Origin: Maritimibacter sp. 55A14
GTDB lineage: Bacteria > Pseudomonadota > Alphaproteobacteria > Rhodobacterales > Rhodobacteraceae
Length of the DNA: 48,386 nt
NCBI RefSeq assembly: GCF_003122205.1
Contig: NZ_QEYE01000025.1
Location: forward strand, 1 to 48,386
Direction of reading: 5' to 3'
Shown: positions 25,155 through 33,557 of the stretch, one piece after another
Layout of the letters: each line of letters opens with the position of its first letter
How positions within the stretch are numbered: position 1 is the stretch's first letter
Made by a program: the position numbers and the translations under genes
Notes under the pieces: generated by a model
The model's input: the letters and a program-made list of their open reading frames with translations, nothing else
Told to the model about the DNA's origin: nothing
Databases searched by the model: none

Positions 25155-26150
25155 TCAAGTGCCCGTCGCCGCGGCGACAAACTCGGCGATCAGCGGATCT
25201 TGCTGGCTATACTCGGCATTGACCGAAGCGACGGTCTCGCGCACGGCGGCGGCGTCTTCCAATGGAGCGATCTCGACGCCCTTGGCAATCAGCTCTTCGC
25301 GGCCGGTAAGATCCTGCTCCTTGGCATAGCCAAGGGCCTCGCCGGTTGCGCGTCTGCCCGCTTCCTGGACGGCGTCCTGTTCTTCTTCGCTCAACGTGTC
25401 CCAGAAACCGTCGGACATGACCAGCGACATGTGCCACGGGTAATGGCCCGTCAGGGTAAAGTGCTTGCCGATCTCCCAAAGGTTCTCACCCAGCATCGAG
25501 GAGACGTTGATTTCGACCGCGTCGATCACGCCGGTTTCCAGAGCTCCGTAGATCTCGCCATACGGCATGCCGACCGGGGCTGTGCCAATCGCCTCCCAGA
25601 TTGCCTTGTGCAGCGGAACCGGGACTATGCGGGTCTTGAGCCCTGCGAAGTCGTCGAGAGTGGTTACCTGGTTCTTCACCGACAGGAAGTTGCGCTGTCC
25701 CCCATCGATCAGTGACAGGCCGACCAAACCCGCGGGACGCAAATCGTCGAGAATCTGCTGCCCGATTTCGCTCTGTGCAAGCTCCCCGAAGTGGTCGTAA
25801 TCGCGCACAAGGAACGGAAGCTGCCAAGCGTTCATCGCAGGGCGCCCGGTGACAAGCGGAAGAAGTACGCCCGACGCAGTGCACATTTCAAGCGACCCGG
25901 CAATCGTGGCCTCGAGCACCTGTTTGTCGTCGCCGAGCTGGCGGTTGGGAAATATCTGGACGTTGAAACCGCCCGGCAACATTTCTTCCAATGCTGCGGC
26001 AAAGGACGTGCATTGGATATGCCCAGGATGGACCTCGTTTGCCGCGTGGGCGAGGCGGATGCTCTTGCCGGCGGCCCGGGCAACATACGGCATGGCCAGT
26101 GAAACGGTCATCGCGGCACTGGTGTGAAGCAGGGTTCTTCTGGTGATCAT
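25155..26150 (-). CDS. TRAP transporter periplasmic substrate-binding protein (DctP type)
   Basis: A protein of 331 residues. A twin-arginine-like start MITRRTLLHTSAAM and signal are followed by the DctP fold: IRLAHAANEVHPGHIQ, FPNRQLGDDKQVLEATIAGS, a central LKTRIVPVPLHKAIWEAIG containing the arginine that usually binds the substrate carboxylate, then ALETGVIDAVEINVSSML. It captures an organic acid in the periplasm. Upstream is the cupin gene; together they lie under the IclR operator at 27148. Confidence 0.94.
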   Translation of the reverse strand: MITRRTLLHTSAAMTVSLAMPYVARAAGKSIRLAHAANEVHPGHIQCTSFAAALEEMLPGGFNVQIFPNRQLGDDKQVLEATIAGSLEMCTASGVLLPLVTGRPAMNAWQLPFLVRDYDHFGELAQSEIGQQILDDLRPAGLVGLSLIDGGQRNFLSVKNQVTTLDDFAGLKTRIVPVPLHKAIWEAIGTAPVGMPYGEIYGALETGVIDAVEINVSSMLGENLWEIGKHFTLTGHYPWHMSLVMSDGFWDTLSEEEQDAVQEAGRRATGEALGYAKEQDLTGREELIAKGVEIAPLEDAAAVRETVASVNAEYSQQDPLIAEFVAAATGT

Positions 26151-26209
26151 CTTGGTTCTTCCTCCTAAGATATGATGTGAGGCGGTGTGCGCGTGAAATG
26201 ATCTGCCCG

Positions 26210-27109
26210 TCAGTCGGGCATAGGGTAGTCATGTGCGTTCAGTACCCAGCCGGGCTTGCTGGAAAAGTCCTCCCGGGGCGGGCCGAAGATATCGACGAGA
26301 AGGTTGCTGCCGGTTCCGGTCGCGCGCGTCGTGTGAATAACCGGCGGCGGGATGACCAGCATCGAAGGCGCGCCCATTTCGAGCGCCTGATCTTCGCGCC
26401 AATCCGCCATGTCACTTGTCCACTGCCAGCGCAGGTAGTGCGTGAACTCGCCAGTCAGCGCCAGCGAGCCTTGCTCGAAGTCATCATGGTGATGTGGGGA
26501 CATCTTTGACGGATCGCGCGGGCCTTCGAACGGATCGAGCACATTTACCATCAGAGTTGTGCAACGGAAGATCCGGCCGAAGCGTCCATCTTCCTTCGGC
26601 ACGTTGAGCGAGTAGGTCCGGATTTTCCAGCCATCCACCGGATCGGGCCACGGTCGGAACTCCGGGATATGTCGGCGAGGCTGGTCATACCCGCGGGCAT
26701 TACCGCAGCCCTCGCACAGATCTTTGCTGGCTGTCGAAAACAGCCGGACAAGCACACCGCCCTCGGGCATCGTCACGACGCTATCGCCCGGCGGAACGAA
26801 GGCGATGGAGAAGCCGGGGACGGCCTCCGTTGTCCCGTTCCACGTGATCTCGGCTCCCGTTTCGGGCAGCAGAACGCAATACTCGTCGGACTGGTCTTCA
26901 CGGGTGAACGTCGCGCCTGCTTCAGCCTGCGTATAGCAGACAAGGAAGTTGTGCCCGCGATGCAGCCAGCTTTGGCCGTTGGCGTCATCGACCTGCGGGG
27001 CGGTCTCGTAAAAACATGCGACCTGCGGCTCTGCGATCAGGCCGGTCTGCGCCAGCACGCCCGGATTGGACGAGGCGAGCGACGCGCGCGGATCGGTCTT
27101 GTCGTACAT
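26210..27109 (-). CDS. Cupin-domain protein of the catabolic island
   Basis: A protein of 299 residues from ATG 27109, chosen for the GGAAGGGAT ribosome site just upstream. Longer upstream frames overlap the regulatory region. A two-domain cupin is suggested, with the metal-site segment KMSPHHHDDFEQGSLAL (three adjacent histidines and a glutamate) and a later VIHTTRA histidine. Four cysteines also occur, three of them in LCEGCG and RCTTLM. Possible isomerase or dioxygenase of the imported substrate; family and reaction not identified. Confidence 0.68.
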   Translation of the reverse strand: MYDKTDPRASLASSNPGVLAQTGLIAEPQVACFYETAPQVDDANGQSWLHRGHNFLVCYTQAEAGATFTREDQSDEYCVLLPETGAEITWNGTTEAVPGFSIAFVPPGDSVVTMPEGGVLVRLFSTASKDLCEGCGNARGYDQPRRHIPEFRPWPDPVDGWKIRTYSLNVPKEDGRFGRIFRCTTLMVNVLDPFEGPRDPSKMSPHHHDDFEQGSLALTGEFTHYLRWQWTSDMADWREDQALEMGAPSMLVIPPPVIHTTRATGTGSNLLVDIFGPPREDFSSKPGWVLNAHDYPMPD

Positions 27110-27147
27110 GCGTATCCCTTCCGAGTTTGTTCCGCACAGCATAACAC

Positions 27148-27166
27148 TGTTCTTGCAAACGGAACA
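27148..27166. promoter_or_regulatory. Putative IclR-type operator, left site
   Basis: Imperfect palindrome TGTTCT-N7-GGAACA, one mismatch from the perfect copy at 28146. It lies between the divergent cupin and iclR genes, 39 bases upstream of the cupin start. A further TGTTCC half-site lies at 27128-27133. Confidence 0.65.
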
Positions 27167-27252
27167 TAGAAGTGGGATGATCGTTTTGTCAAGTATCGTA
27201 TTCTTTAGCTGCCAATCCTCTTGCACGGCGGCGAAACAACAGGGAAAAGCGG

Positions 27253-28035
27253 ATGATGAAACCCGATAGCACCAACAAGAAGGATACGATCCAGAGCGTT
27301 GCCTTGGCTCTGCAAGTTCTCGAGACCCTTGCGGACACTTCAGGGGACATGGGTGTAACGGCGCTCGCATCTGCGCTCGGCACGACGAAGAGCCGGATCC
27401 ATCGCCATCTACAGACGCTCGTTTCGTTGGGCTATATCTCGAGAAACCCCCAGACAGAACGCTATCGGATCGGGACGCGGCTGATTGCATTGGGACAGGC
27501 GGCCTCCGGTTTTACTGATCTCACTTCGGTCGCTCAGCCTCACTTGCGCACGCTACGCGACAGGACCGGTCAGGCGGTCAGCCTTGGTGATATCGAATCA
27601 AACGGCATTCGGATCCTGCAAACGCTGCATGGCAATATGGAGATAGAGGTCGGTGTCAGGCCAGGCTCGCTACTCGGCTTCTGTACTTCGGCGCAGGGCA
27701 AGGTTGCGCTCGCCAGTATGACTGACGAGAAGATGCAATCGCTAATCCCTGAGAAGATTCAAGCGGCGACAAAATACACGATCACCGACCGCGACGAACT
27801 GATCTCGCACGTAGGCGAGATTGCCAAGCGTGGCTGGGCGACTGCACCTAATGAAACACTGCTGGGCCTCAACGCGCTGGCCTGTCCGATCTTTAATTCG
27901 GAGGGCGAGCCAGTCGCAACGATCGCGCTCGTCAGCCTGACGCAGCACATCGAAACACCGCCGCAGCCGGAACAGGTCGATGCCGTGCGCGAGGCCGCCG
28001 CACAGATATCGCGCGAACTGGGCTACACGCCCTGA
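27253..28035 (+). CDS. IclR-family transcription regulator
   Basis: A protein of 260 residues with AGGGAAAAG upstream; ATGs at 27253 and 27256 are equivalent. The N-terminal winged HTH (ALALQVLETLADT, MGVTALASALGTTKSRIHRHL, SLGYISRNPQTERY) is followed by the IclR effector domain with SAQGKVALASM, KRGWATAPNET and NALACPIFNSEGEPVATIAL. It divides the cupin-TRAP operon on the minus strand from the hydrolase-aldolase operon on the plus strand. The same palindrome stands before both, making it their probable regulator. Confidence 0.93.
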   Translation: MMKPDSTNKKDTIQSVALALQVLETLADTSGDMGVTALASALGTTKSRIHRHLQTLVSLGYISRNPQTERYRIGTRLIALGQAASGFTDLTSVAQPHLRTLRDRTGQAVSLGDIESNGIRILQTLHGNMEIEVGVRPGSLLGFCTSAQGKVALASMTDEKMQSLIPEKIQAATKYTITDRDELISHVGEIAKRGWATAPNETLLGLNALACPIFNSEGEPVATIALVSLTQHIETPPQPEQVDAVREAAAQISRELGYTP

Positions 28036-28145
28036 CCTGAGCAGGCTCATCACAAGCTGTCCTCGCCTGGCTGCGCCCCCGTCATTTCCATGCCGGCAGA
28101 AGAGGCGTGTCTTGACATGTCGGAGAAACGAAAATAGTGAGAGGC

Positions 28146-28164
28146 TGTTCCGTTCAGTGGAACA
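28146..28164. promoter_or_regulatory. Putative IclR-type operator, right site
   Basis: A perfect inverted repeat TGTTCC-GTTCAGT-GGAACA, matching the left site in half-site sequence and spacing. It lies 56 bases before the DUF6282-like gene. A shared operator before two divergent operons is a strong mark of common control. Confidence 0.72.
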
Positions 28165-28219
28165 ATGGTTTGCGTAGCGTAACACGCTTGGATAATCGGG
28201 CAGCCTGGGAGAAAGCGAA

Positions 28220-29140
28220 ATGACATCCATTGAAACCATCGAACGCGACGAAGCCGACCGGATCAGCGAGATTCTCAAGGGCGCGGTCGATCCGCATGTC
28301 CACAGCGGCCCCTCGATTGCGCCGCGCGCCATCGACCATCTCAACCTTACCAAAACGCTGTCGAATGCCGGCTTTGCCGCTGTCGTTACCAAGGATCATG
28401 ACTATTCTGGCGTGATGTGTGCCCAATTGATCCGGGATCATTACCCTGATCTGACCACGCAGCTCTTCTCGGGCATTGTGCTCAACAACGTGGTGGGTGG
28501 AATCAATCCCCATGCCGCGGAACATACGGCGGCGATGGACGGACGAATCGTCTGGTTGCCGACACTGGCCGCGGAAAACCACCTCGAGTGGGAAAAGAAC
28601 TCGGGCTGGACGCACCCGGCCTCGACCCAGAAGATACGGCCCGCGTCGCCGGTGCCGCTCTTTTCGGATGGCGAGCTGCGCCCGGAGGTGCTCGACCTGC
28701 TCGATGTCATGGCCGCGACCGGCATGGCGCTGGCAAGTGGCCATATCCACGCCTCGGAAACCAGGAGAGTGTTCGTCGAGGCACGCAAACGCGGCGTCGA
28801 GCGCCTGATATTCACCCACCCGGAAGACATCGTCGGCGGTACGCTTGAGGATGCCAAGGCACTGGCCGACATGGGCGTCTATGTCGAGCACTCCCTGGCG
28901 TTCTTCGTCGAGGGTTCGAAGTTTCGCACCCGCACCCACGAGGAGCTGAGGGCACACATTGACGCCGTCGGGCCCGAGCGGACGATCCTGTGTTCCGACC
29001 TCGGCCAGGCCGGCACGCTGAGCCCACTTGAAGGCATGCGCCGTGGTGTCGCCACCTGCCTTTCCCTGGGGTATTCGGACGCGCAGATCCACAAGATGGT
29101 CGCCACCAACGCGGCGGCAGTCATCGGGCTGAACGCATGA
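28220..29140 (+). CDS. Amidohydrolase-like TIM-barrel protein (probably DUF6282)
   Basis: A protein of 306 residues, GGGAGAAAG upstream. Near residues 24-30 DPHVHSGPS gives a metal-site HxH typical of TIM-barrel hydrolases. Further candidate ligands are TKDHDY, ASGHIHASE, FTHPED and LCSDLGQAG. It resembles the family recorded as DUF6282, from memory. The aldolase gene overlaps or follows at once. Likely opens a ring, lactone or amide of the imported substrate; the reaction is unknown. Confidence 0.72.
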   Translation: MTSIETIERDEADRISEILKGAVDPHVHSGPSIAPRAIDHLNLTKTLSNAGFAAVVTKDHDYSGVMCAQLIRDHYPDLTTQLFSGIVLNNVVGGINPHAAEHTAAMDGRIVWLPTLAAENHLEWEKNSGWTHPASTQKIRPASPVPLFSDGELRPEVLDLLDVMAATGMALASGHIHASETRRVFVEARKRGVERLIFTHPEDIVGGTLEDAKALADMGVYVEHSLAFFVEGSKFRTRTHEELRAHIDAVGPERTILCSDLGQAGTLSPLEGMRRGVATCLSLGYSDAQIHKMVATNAAAVIGLNA

Positions 29141-29172
29141 GGGGAAACACGGGAAACGGAAAGGAACCCGGC

Positions 29173-29925
29173 ATGGCGACGGACCTCAGAGCGCGCATCC
29201 ACGCGGGCGATACGCTTGTGGGCACATTCATCAAGACGCCGGCGCCGCATATCGTCGAGATTCTTGGCCATTCTGGGCTCGACTTCGCGGTGATCGATCA
29301 GGAACACGCCCCGATCGGGCTGAGCCAGATGGACATGATGGCGCTGGCCGGAAAGGCTGTCGGCCTGCCTCTATTGTCGCGCCGCTGGGGTGCGCAAAGG
29401 GACTGGATTGCGCCGCTGCTCGACTTAGGCCTCACCGGTGTGATGGTGCCGCATGTACTCGACCAGACGGATGCTGAGGCGGTCTGCGACGCGGTGCGCT
29501 TCTCGCGCGGAAAACGCGGGCTGTCGCCATCGCCGCGGGCCGGCAATTACGGTGGGCTTAGCATCCCGGATTACCGCGAAATCTGCGATGCGCGCAGCGT
29601 GGTCATGCTGCAAATCGAAGATGAGAGTGCACTCGACCATCTTGACGAAATTGCAGCGATCAACGATATCGACATGCTTTTTGTCGGCCCAGCCGACCTT
29701 TCTCAATCCATGGGCGTAGCGATGCCATCCCCGGAGCTTGATGCGGCCATTGGGCGCGTCATCGCGGCGGGACAGAAAGCCGGCGTCGCCGTGGGCCTTT
29801 TCGTCGGCGATCCCGCGCAGATCCCCGTATGGCGCGAACGTGGCGTCACCCTATTCGTATGCGGCTCCGACCAGGCGCTCCTGCGCAAATCCGCGACGCA
29901 GCTTATGGCGACGGTTTCGCAGTAG
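29173..29925 (+). CDS. HpcH/HpaI-family aldolase
   Basis: A protein of 250 residues from ATG 29173, preceded by GGAAAGGA. The ATG at 29137 overlaps the previous stop and is an alternative. Class II pyruvate-type aldolase features: LVGTFIKTPAPHIVEILG, DFAVIDQEHAPI, the metal glutamate in MLQIEDESALDH, and MLFVGPADLSQSMG with its aspartate. It would split a 2-keto-hydroxy acid into pyruvate or oxaloacetate-type and aldehyde products, the last step of the proposed pathway. Confidence 0.92.
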   Translation: MATDLRARIHAGDTLVGTFIKTPAPHIVEILGHSGLDFAVIDQEHAPIGLSQMDMMALAGKAVGLPLLSRRWGAQRDWIAPLLDLGLTGVMVPHVLDQTDAEAVCDAVRFSRGKRGLSPSPRAGNYGGLSIPDYREICDARSVVMLQIEDESALDHLDEIAAINDIDMLFVGPADLSQSMGVAMPSPELDAAIGRVIAAGQKAGVAVGLFVGDPAQIPVWRERGVTLFVCGSDQALLRKSATQLMATVSQ

Positions 29926-30098
29926 GACACACCGGCATGGGCGGTCGGTTGGACACGGGCTCCGTCCCGTTCGGTAACCGAACGTCGTCGCTATCCATCG
30001 CTATCGAGGAAGTGAAGTTTCCATCAGCACCTATGTGACATCTGATTTGAATTCGTCACGGAGGGTTTCTGACTCATCGGAACCGCCTCGGAGTGGAG

Positions 30099-30206
30099 AT
30101 GAGACAGAAACCCGGAACGCCCAAAGAACCTGCCGAAAAGGTCGTGAAGGACATTCTGGGGAAAACCAGGAAGCTGCCTTCGGCCGAAGAAAAGATCCGG
30201 ATCGTC
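30099..30206 (+). pseudogene. IS3-family transposase OrfA, 5' fragment
   Basis: The frame MRQKPGTPKEPAEKVVKDIL, later SAEEKIRIV, is the N-terminus of IS3-family OrfA (helix-turn-helix region). It is cut at about 30206, where element copy B begins, and what follows is not transposase. The usual OrfA is about 90 residues or more, so some 36 codons remain. The IS left end probably lies shortly upstream. Confidence 0.7.
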
Positions 30207-30633
30207 CCGAACCAAGGTCGGAGCCTCCCCTCTATAAGGATAGACGCCCTTGGGGGATTTATACCGAGGCTATGCACTCTATAGACCGCCACCGGCCTTA
30301 GGACTTCGTGCAACCGCTGCTGCTCCGCGAATGTCTCGTTGATGCACGCTGTACGTCTCCTTTGAGCATGTCCCGAGCTCGTACCGGCAAGAACATTCCC
30401 TTTTGTTGGCAAACATTTCCCGCACCCTGAGCATCGCACGCAGAGCACATAACCCTATCTCGGTCGGACCACCAACTTACAGTGGACAGGCAGGTGCGAT
30501 GACACCCGGAGCGGCAGGCATTCAAGAGACAGCGCGGTTCGGTTCCCCATGTCGTGATGCTGTGCATACGCTCATAGAAGATGCGCGTCCGATCCGAGTT
30601 GGAACCCTGACATGATAATCGGACAGGAGGCGA
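30207..30633 (+). repeat. 1.5 kb repeated element, copy B (5' third only)
   Basis: Aligns with the first 430 bases of copies A and C, including the 44-base invariant core (30383-30426) and ORF1, and ends after the first few codons of ORF2 (GGACAGGAGGCGA). Its left edge abuts the IS3 fragment. The 3' part is closer to copy C than to A. Truncated, non-functional for ORF2. Confidence 0.82.
30499..30615 (+). CDS. Element ORF1, 38-residue leader-like peptide (copy B)
   Basis: The frame MTPGAAGIQETARFGSPCRD to PIRVGTLT aligns without gaps with ORF1 of A and C. It overlaps by ATGA the start of an ORF2 that here ends after about ten codons. Kept as an ORF because its frame is intact; expression unknown. 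Confidence 0.4.
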   Translation: MTPGAAGIQETARFGSPCRDAVHTLIEDARPIRVGTLT

Positions 30634-31087
30634 TCGGCGGATAAACCCTGCGTGCAACAGAATGTCGTCAAGCAGCAGAACTTCGTTCCGGGCCCGTATG
30701 GCAACACGACAGGACATGGTCGGTGCCATGACGGATTACGGTCAAATCGCTTTAGCCAAGATGTATGGGCACCGGCACGCCCGCCGCCTAAACAAGCACC
30801 TTGTCCGGGGCGCGAGACGAAGGCGCGCGACATCGCGGAAAGACGGGAGCGGGCGTCCCTGCGCGGGTCAATCATTATGGCCGCGTTTGACCGTGAAGCC
30901 AGAAAGATCCAGATACTCGGATGATCAAGCAGTAAACTTGGACCATTCGGCATTAAAGCGACAGGTGATTTGGGGTTCCTTGTCGCTGCACCGAAGCGGA
31001 TGGAAAGGAGCCCTTCTGCCGCAGGGCTGCGGCGCCCCTACTCCGTGCGGATCGGGGGCGTTCCCATCGATCAAACAAGGAAGTCCG
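30634..31087. other. Gene-free stretch after element copy B
   Basis: Several overlapping open frames exist but none is protein-like. A minus-strand segment near 30660-30730 (RNEVLLLDDILLHAG) looks like a decayed gene. No promoter or repeat recognised. Confidence 0.4.
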
Positions 31088-31915
31088 ATGTCTCGTAAGC
31101 TCACCTTCGCCGCCGTTGCGCTGACCGCGCTCTGCGCCCTCAATCCCTGGCGTAGCGTTCGTGCAATGCGGACGGGACATTTCCTTGTCTTGATAAATTC
31201 CGCCGTGGTCGCACTTCTCACCGCTCCTGCCGCCTCGCAAGAACGAATGGAAGTGCATTTGGTGCTGGCCTTCGACGTCTCGGCAAGCGTCAATGACGTG
31301 GAGTTTAACTTGCAGCGCCAAGGCACCGCTTGGGCCCTGCGCACGAAATCGGTCGCCACCGCGATCGACGAAGCATCAGGCGGCGTGGCGGTCGCGGTCG
31401 TCCAGTGGTCCTCCATCAGCCGTCAGGCGCTGGGCCTCGACTGGGTCACCCTGCATACCTTGGACGACGCACTGAGTTACGCCGATTCAATCGAGGCCCT
31501 GCCCCGCCGCATTCCCGGTGGCGGCACCATGATCCATTCCGGCCTCGACTTCGCCGCGACCATGTTCGATACCGCGCCGGGCACCGCCATCCGGCAGGTG
31601 ATCGACATCGTTGCCAACGGGCGCTCCGACGACCACGACAAGCTGCTGGCGTCCCGTGACCGGCTGCTGCGCCGGGGCATCGTGATCAATGGGCTCGCCA
31701 TCGAAGAACACCGAGACGACCTGACCAGCTATTTTCACCGCTTCGTCATAGGCGGGCCGAGCGCCTTCGTCGTCACTGCGCAGGATTTCGAGGATTTCGG
31801 CACCGCCATGCAGATGAAGCTGTACCGCGAGGTTGCAGGCCCCGTGATTGCAGAACGTCCGTACAGAACAGTTGTCTTTGCCAATGCATGGAAAGGCTAT
31901 GCGCGCCAGCAATGA
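31088..31915 (+). CDS. DUF1194 (von Willebrand A-like) secreted protein with doubled signal region
   Basis: 275 residues from ATG 31088, with AAGGAAG upstream. The mature part starts VHLVLAFDVSASVNDVEFNL, a DxSxS metal-adhesion site typical of DUF1194/VWA domains, and continues with RRIPGGGTMIHSGLDFAATM and VIDIVANGRSDDHDKL. Two successive hydrophobic starts are present: one at 31088 (MSRKLTFAAVALTALCA) and another at ATG 31166 (MRTGHFLVLINSAVVALLTA). The second is the normal family start; the first may come from another gene. Confidence 0.8.
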   Translation: MSRKLTFAAVALTALCALNPWRSVRAMRTGHFLVLINSAVVALLTAPAASQERMEVHLVLAFDVSASVNDVEFNLQRQGTAWALRTKSVATAIDEASGGVAVAVVQWSSISRQALGLDWVTLHTLDDALSYADSIEALPRRIPGGGTMIHSGLDFAATMFDTAPGTAIRQVIDIVANGRSDDHDKLLASRDRLLRRGIVINGLAIEEHRDDLTSYFHRFVIGGPSAFVVTAQDFEDFGTAMQMKLYREVAGPVIAERPYRTVVFANAWKGYARQQ

Positions 31916-32002
31916 CGACCCGACCCTGCACCATGCGCGCAAGTGGTGGCTGGCCGCACGTGGTGGACCCCGCGGCCGCGGGCAGTGCCGTCACGGTGGG
32001 CA

Positions 32003-32030
32003 GGCTTCCCCGCACACGCGGGGATAGACC
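32003..32030. CRISPR. Solitary type I-E-like CRISPR repeat
   Basis: GGCTTCCCCGCACACGCGG continues to GATAGACC; it has the TTCCCCGC..GCGGGGAT core of type I-E repeats. Its minus-strand translation reads GLSPRVRG, the familiar CRISPR shadow. Only one copy exists here and no cas gene is in the window, so it is an orphan or relic. Confidence 0.6.
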
Positions 32031-32163
32031 TTGGTCTGCGAGCACCTTGCCGAGCCGTTCCCGGGCTCCCTCGCAAATGCGCTGAACGGCCCTGGCGCGT
32101 CTAAGCCTACGACGTACGTTGGTCCAAGAGCCAACAGACAGCAGCGAACCCGGTAGCCCGCCT

Positions 32164-32775
32164 TCAATGATCCGGGCGCACGAAGTTCCTGCGGGCCCTT
32201 TCGACGTCGGACCTGATGGCGCAGGCTCTGACGTGATCGTTGATCAAACCGGTGGCTTGCATGAAAGCGTAGACCGTCGTTGGGCCGATGAATTTCCAGC
32301 CCCGCTTCTTGAGCTCCTTCGACAAGGCGATCGAGGTTGTCGAAGTCGAAACCGATTGTGGTTCAGGAAGCTCGCGCTCATCAGGCTCATAGCTCCAAAG
32401 GAATGCTGCAAGCGAGCCCTCGCGCTCGACAAGGTCCTGAGCACGCCTGGCGTTGTTGATGACCGCCTCGATTTTTCCCCGGTGACGAACGATACCCTCA
32501 TCCCGCAGCAAGCGCGTGACGTCGGCTTCAGTAAACCGTGCGACCCGGTTGAAATCGAACCCATGAAAAGCACGTCGGAAGTTCTCGCGCTTGGCAAGGA
32601 TGGTCCGCCAGCTCAAGCCTGACTGAAAGCCCTCCAGGCAAAGTTTCTCGAACAGGGCATGGTCATCAGCGACCGGAACCCCCCACTCGCCATCGTGATA
32701 GGCGAGAAACTCCGGCGCCACGCCGCACCATCGGCAACGCGGTTTCCCATCCGGCCCTTCAATCGTTTCACCCAT
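32164..32775 (-). CDS. tag: DNA-3-methyladenine glycosylase I
   Basis: A protein of 203 residues. Tag-type zinc snap ligands and motifs are visible: CRWCGVAPEFLAYHDGEWGVP, FEKLCLEGFQSGLSWRTILAKR, and KFIGPTTVYAFMQATGLINDH with a C-terminal cysteine in VRACAIR. The enzyme excises 3-methyladenine from alkylated DNA. Standalone, next to azoR on the same strand. Confidence 0.94.
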   Translation of the reverse strand: MGETIEGPDGKPRCRWCGVAPEFLAYHDGEWGVPVADDHALFEKLCLEGFQSGLSWRTILAKRENFRRAFHGFDFNRVARFTEADVTRLLRDEGIVRHRGKIEAVINNARRAQDLVEREGSLAAFLWSYEPDERELPEPQSVSTSTTSIALSKELKKRGWKFIGPTTVYAFMQATGLINDHVRACAIRSDVERARRNFVRPDH

Positions 32776-32824
32776 ATGTCCGGTTTCCTTTTCTCGTGGG
32801 TTCCAAGGCTGTCACGCGGGCCGT

Positions 32825-33472
32825 TCACGCGGCAGTAGAAGACGCAGCCACCCAATCGTTCGCCACAGCGTCGAGGTCCGCCATTGCTTTGGACAACGCT
32901 GCTTTTCGCGCAGTGTGATCGGCAAACTGCATGGGCTGCGCATCGACGAATTCCGGTTCCGACACGCCCATGAAGCCGAATGCGGCGCGCAGTGCGTGGG
33001 TCAGCGCGTCCATATGCGCCAACTGACCGCCGGGTCGAAGATCACCGCCCCGGCTGGTGATGAACAACACCTTGTGTCGATTGAGCTGCCCGATGTAGCG
33101 GCCATCATCTGTAACGACGTAGGTCACCCCCGCACGCACCAGGTTGTCAACGAATGCCTTGAAAGTCGAGGGTATGGTGAAGTTGTGCATCGGCATCGCG
33201 AACACAAGTGCGTCGGCGACCAAAACGCGGCGGCAAAGATCATCTGAGATTTTCAACTCGGCAACCATCTCGGGCGTCCGTTCGGCCGGTGGAGTGTAGA
33301 TCGCCCGCGTGAACAACGCTGTCGGATGCGGGGGCGGTTCCGCCGCTACATCCAGGTAGTCGATCGAATGATCCGAGAGGCGGCCCGACAGCCGATCGAG
33401 AAAGTAGCGAGACAACATGCGCGAGTTCGAGTTCTCGCCCCTGGGGCTTGCGTCCACATGCAACAGTTTCAA
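32825..33472 (-). CDS. azoR: FMN-dependent NADH-azoreductase
   Basis: A protein of 215 residues with the flavodoxin-like start MKLLHVDASPRGENSNSRML, FAMPMHNFTIPSTFKAFVDN and FITSRGGDLRPGG. AzoR proteins are quinone and azo reductases. Together with the TetR-regulated genes nearby it suggests electrophile detoxification. Separate transcription from tag is likely, with 49 bases between them. Confidence 0.93.
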   Translation of the reverse strand: MKLLHVDASPRGENSNSRMLSRYFLDRLSGRLSDHSIDYLDVAAEPPPHPTALFTRAIYTPPAERTPEMVAELKISDDLCRRVLVADALVFAMPMHNFTIPSTFKAFVDNLVRAGVTYVVTDDGRYIGQLNRHKVLFITSRGGDLRPGGQLAHMDALTHALRAAFGFMGVSEPEFVDAQPMQFADHTARKAALSKAMADLDAVANDWVAASSTAA

Positions 33473-33557
33473 CGGTTCTCTCCGGGATTGCGGGATTGCG
33501 ACTCTGCATTGTCATGGAACCGGGTGAGCATGCCGCCACCCGGTTCAACTGATGGGT

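Noticed and set aside
32003-32060. A CRISPR array at the lone I-E repeat
   Set aside because: No second repeat at a spacer distance on either side; only one unit is present.
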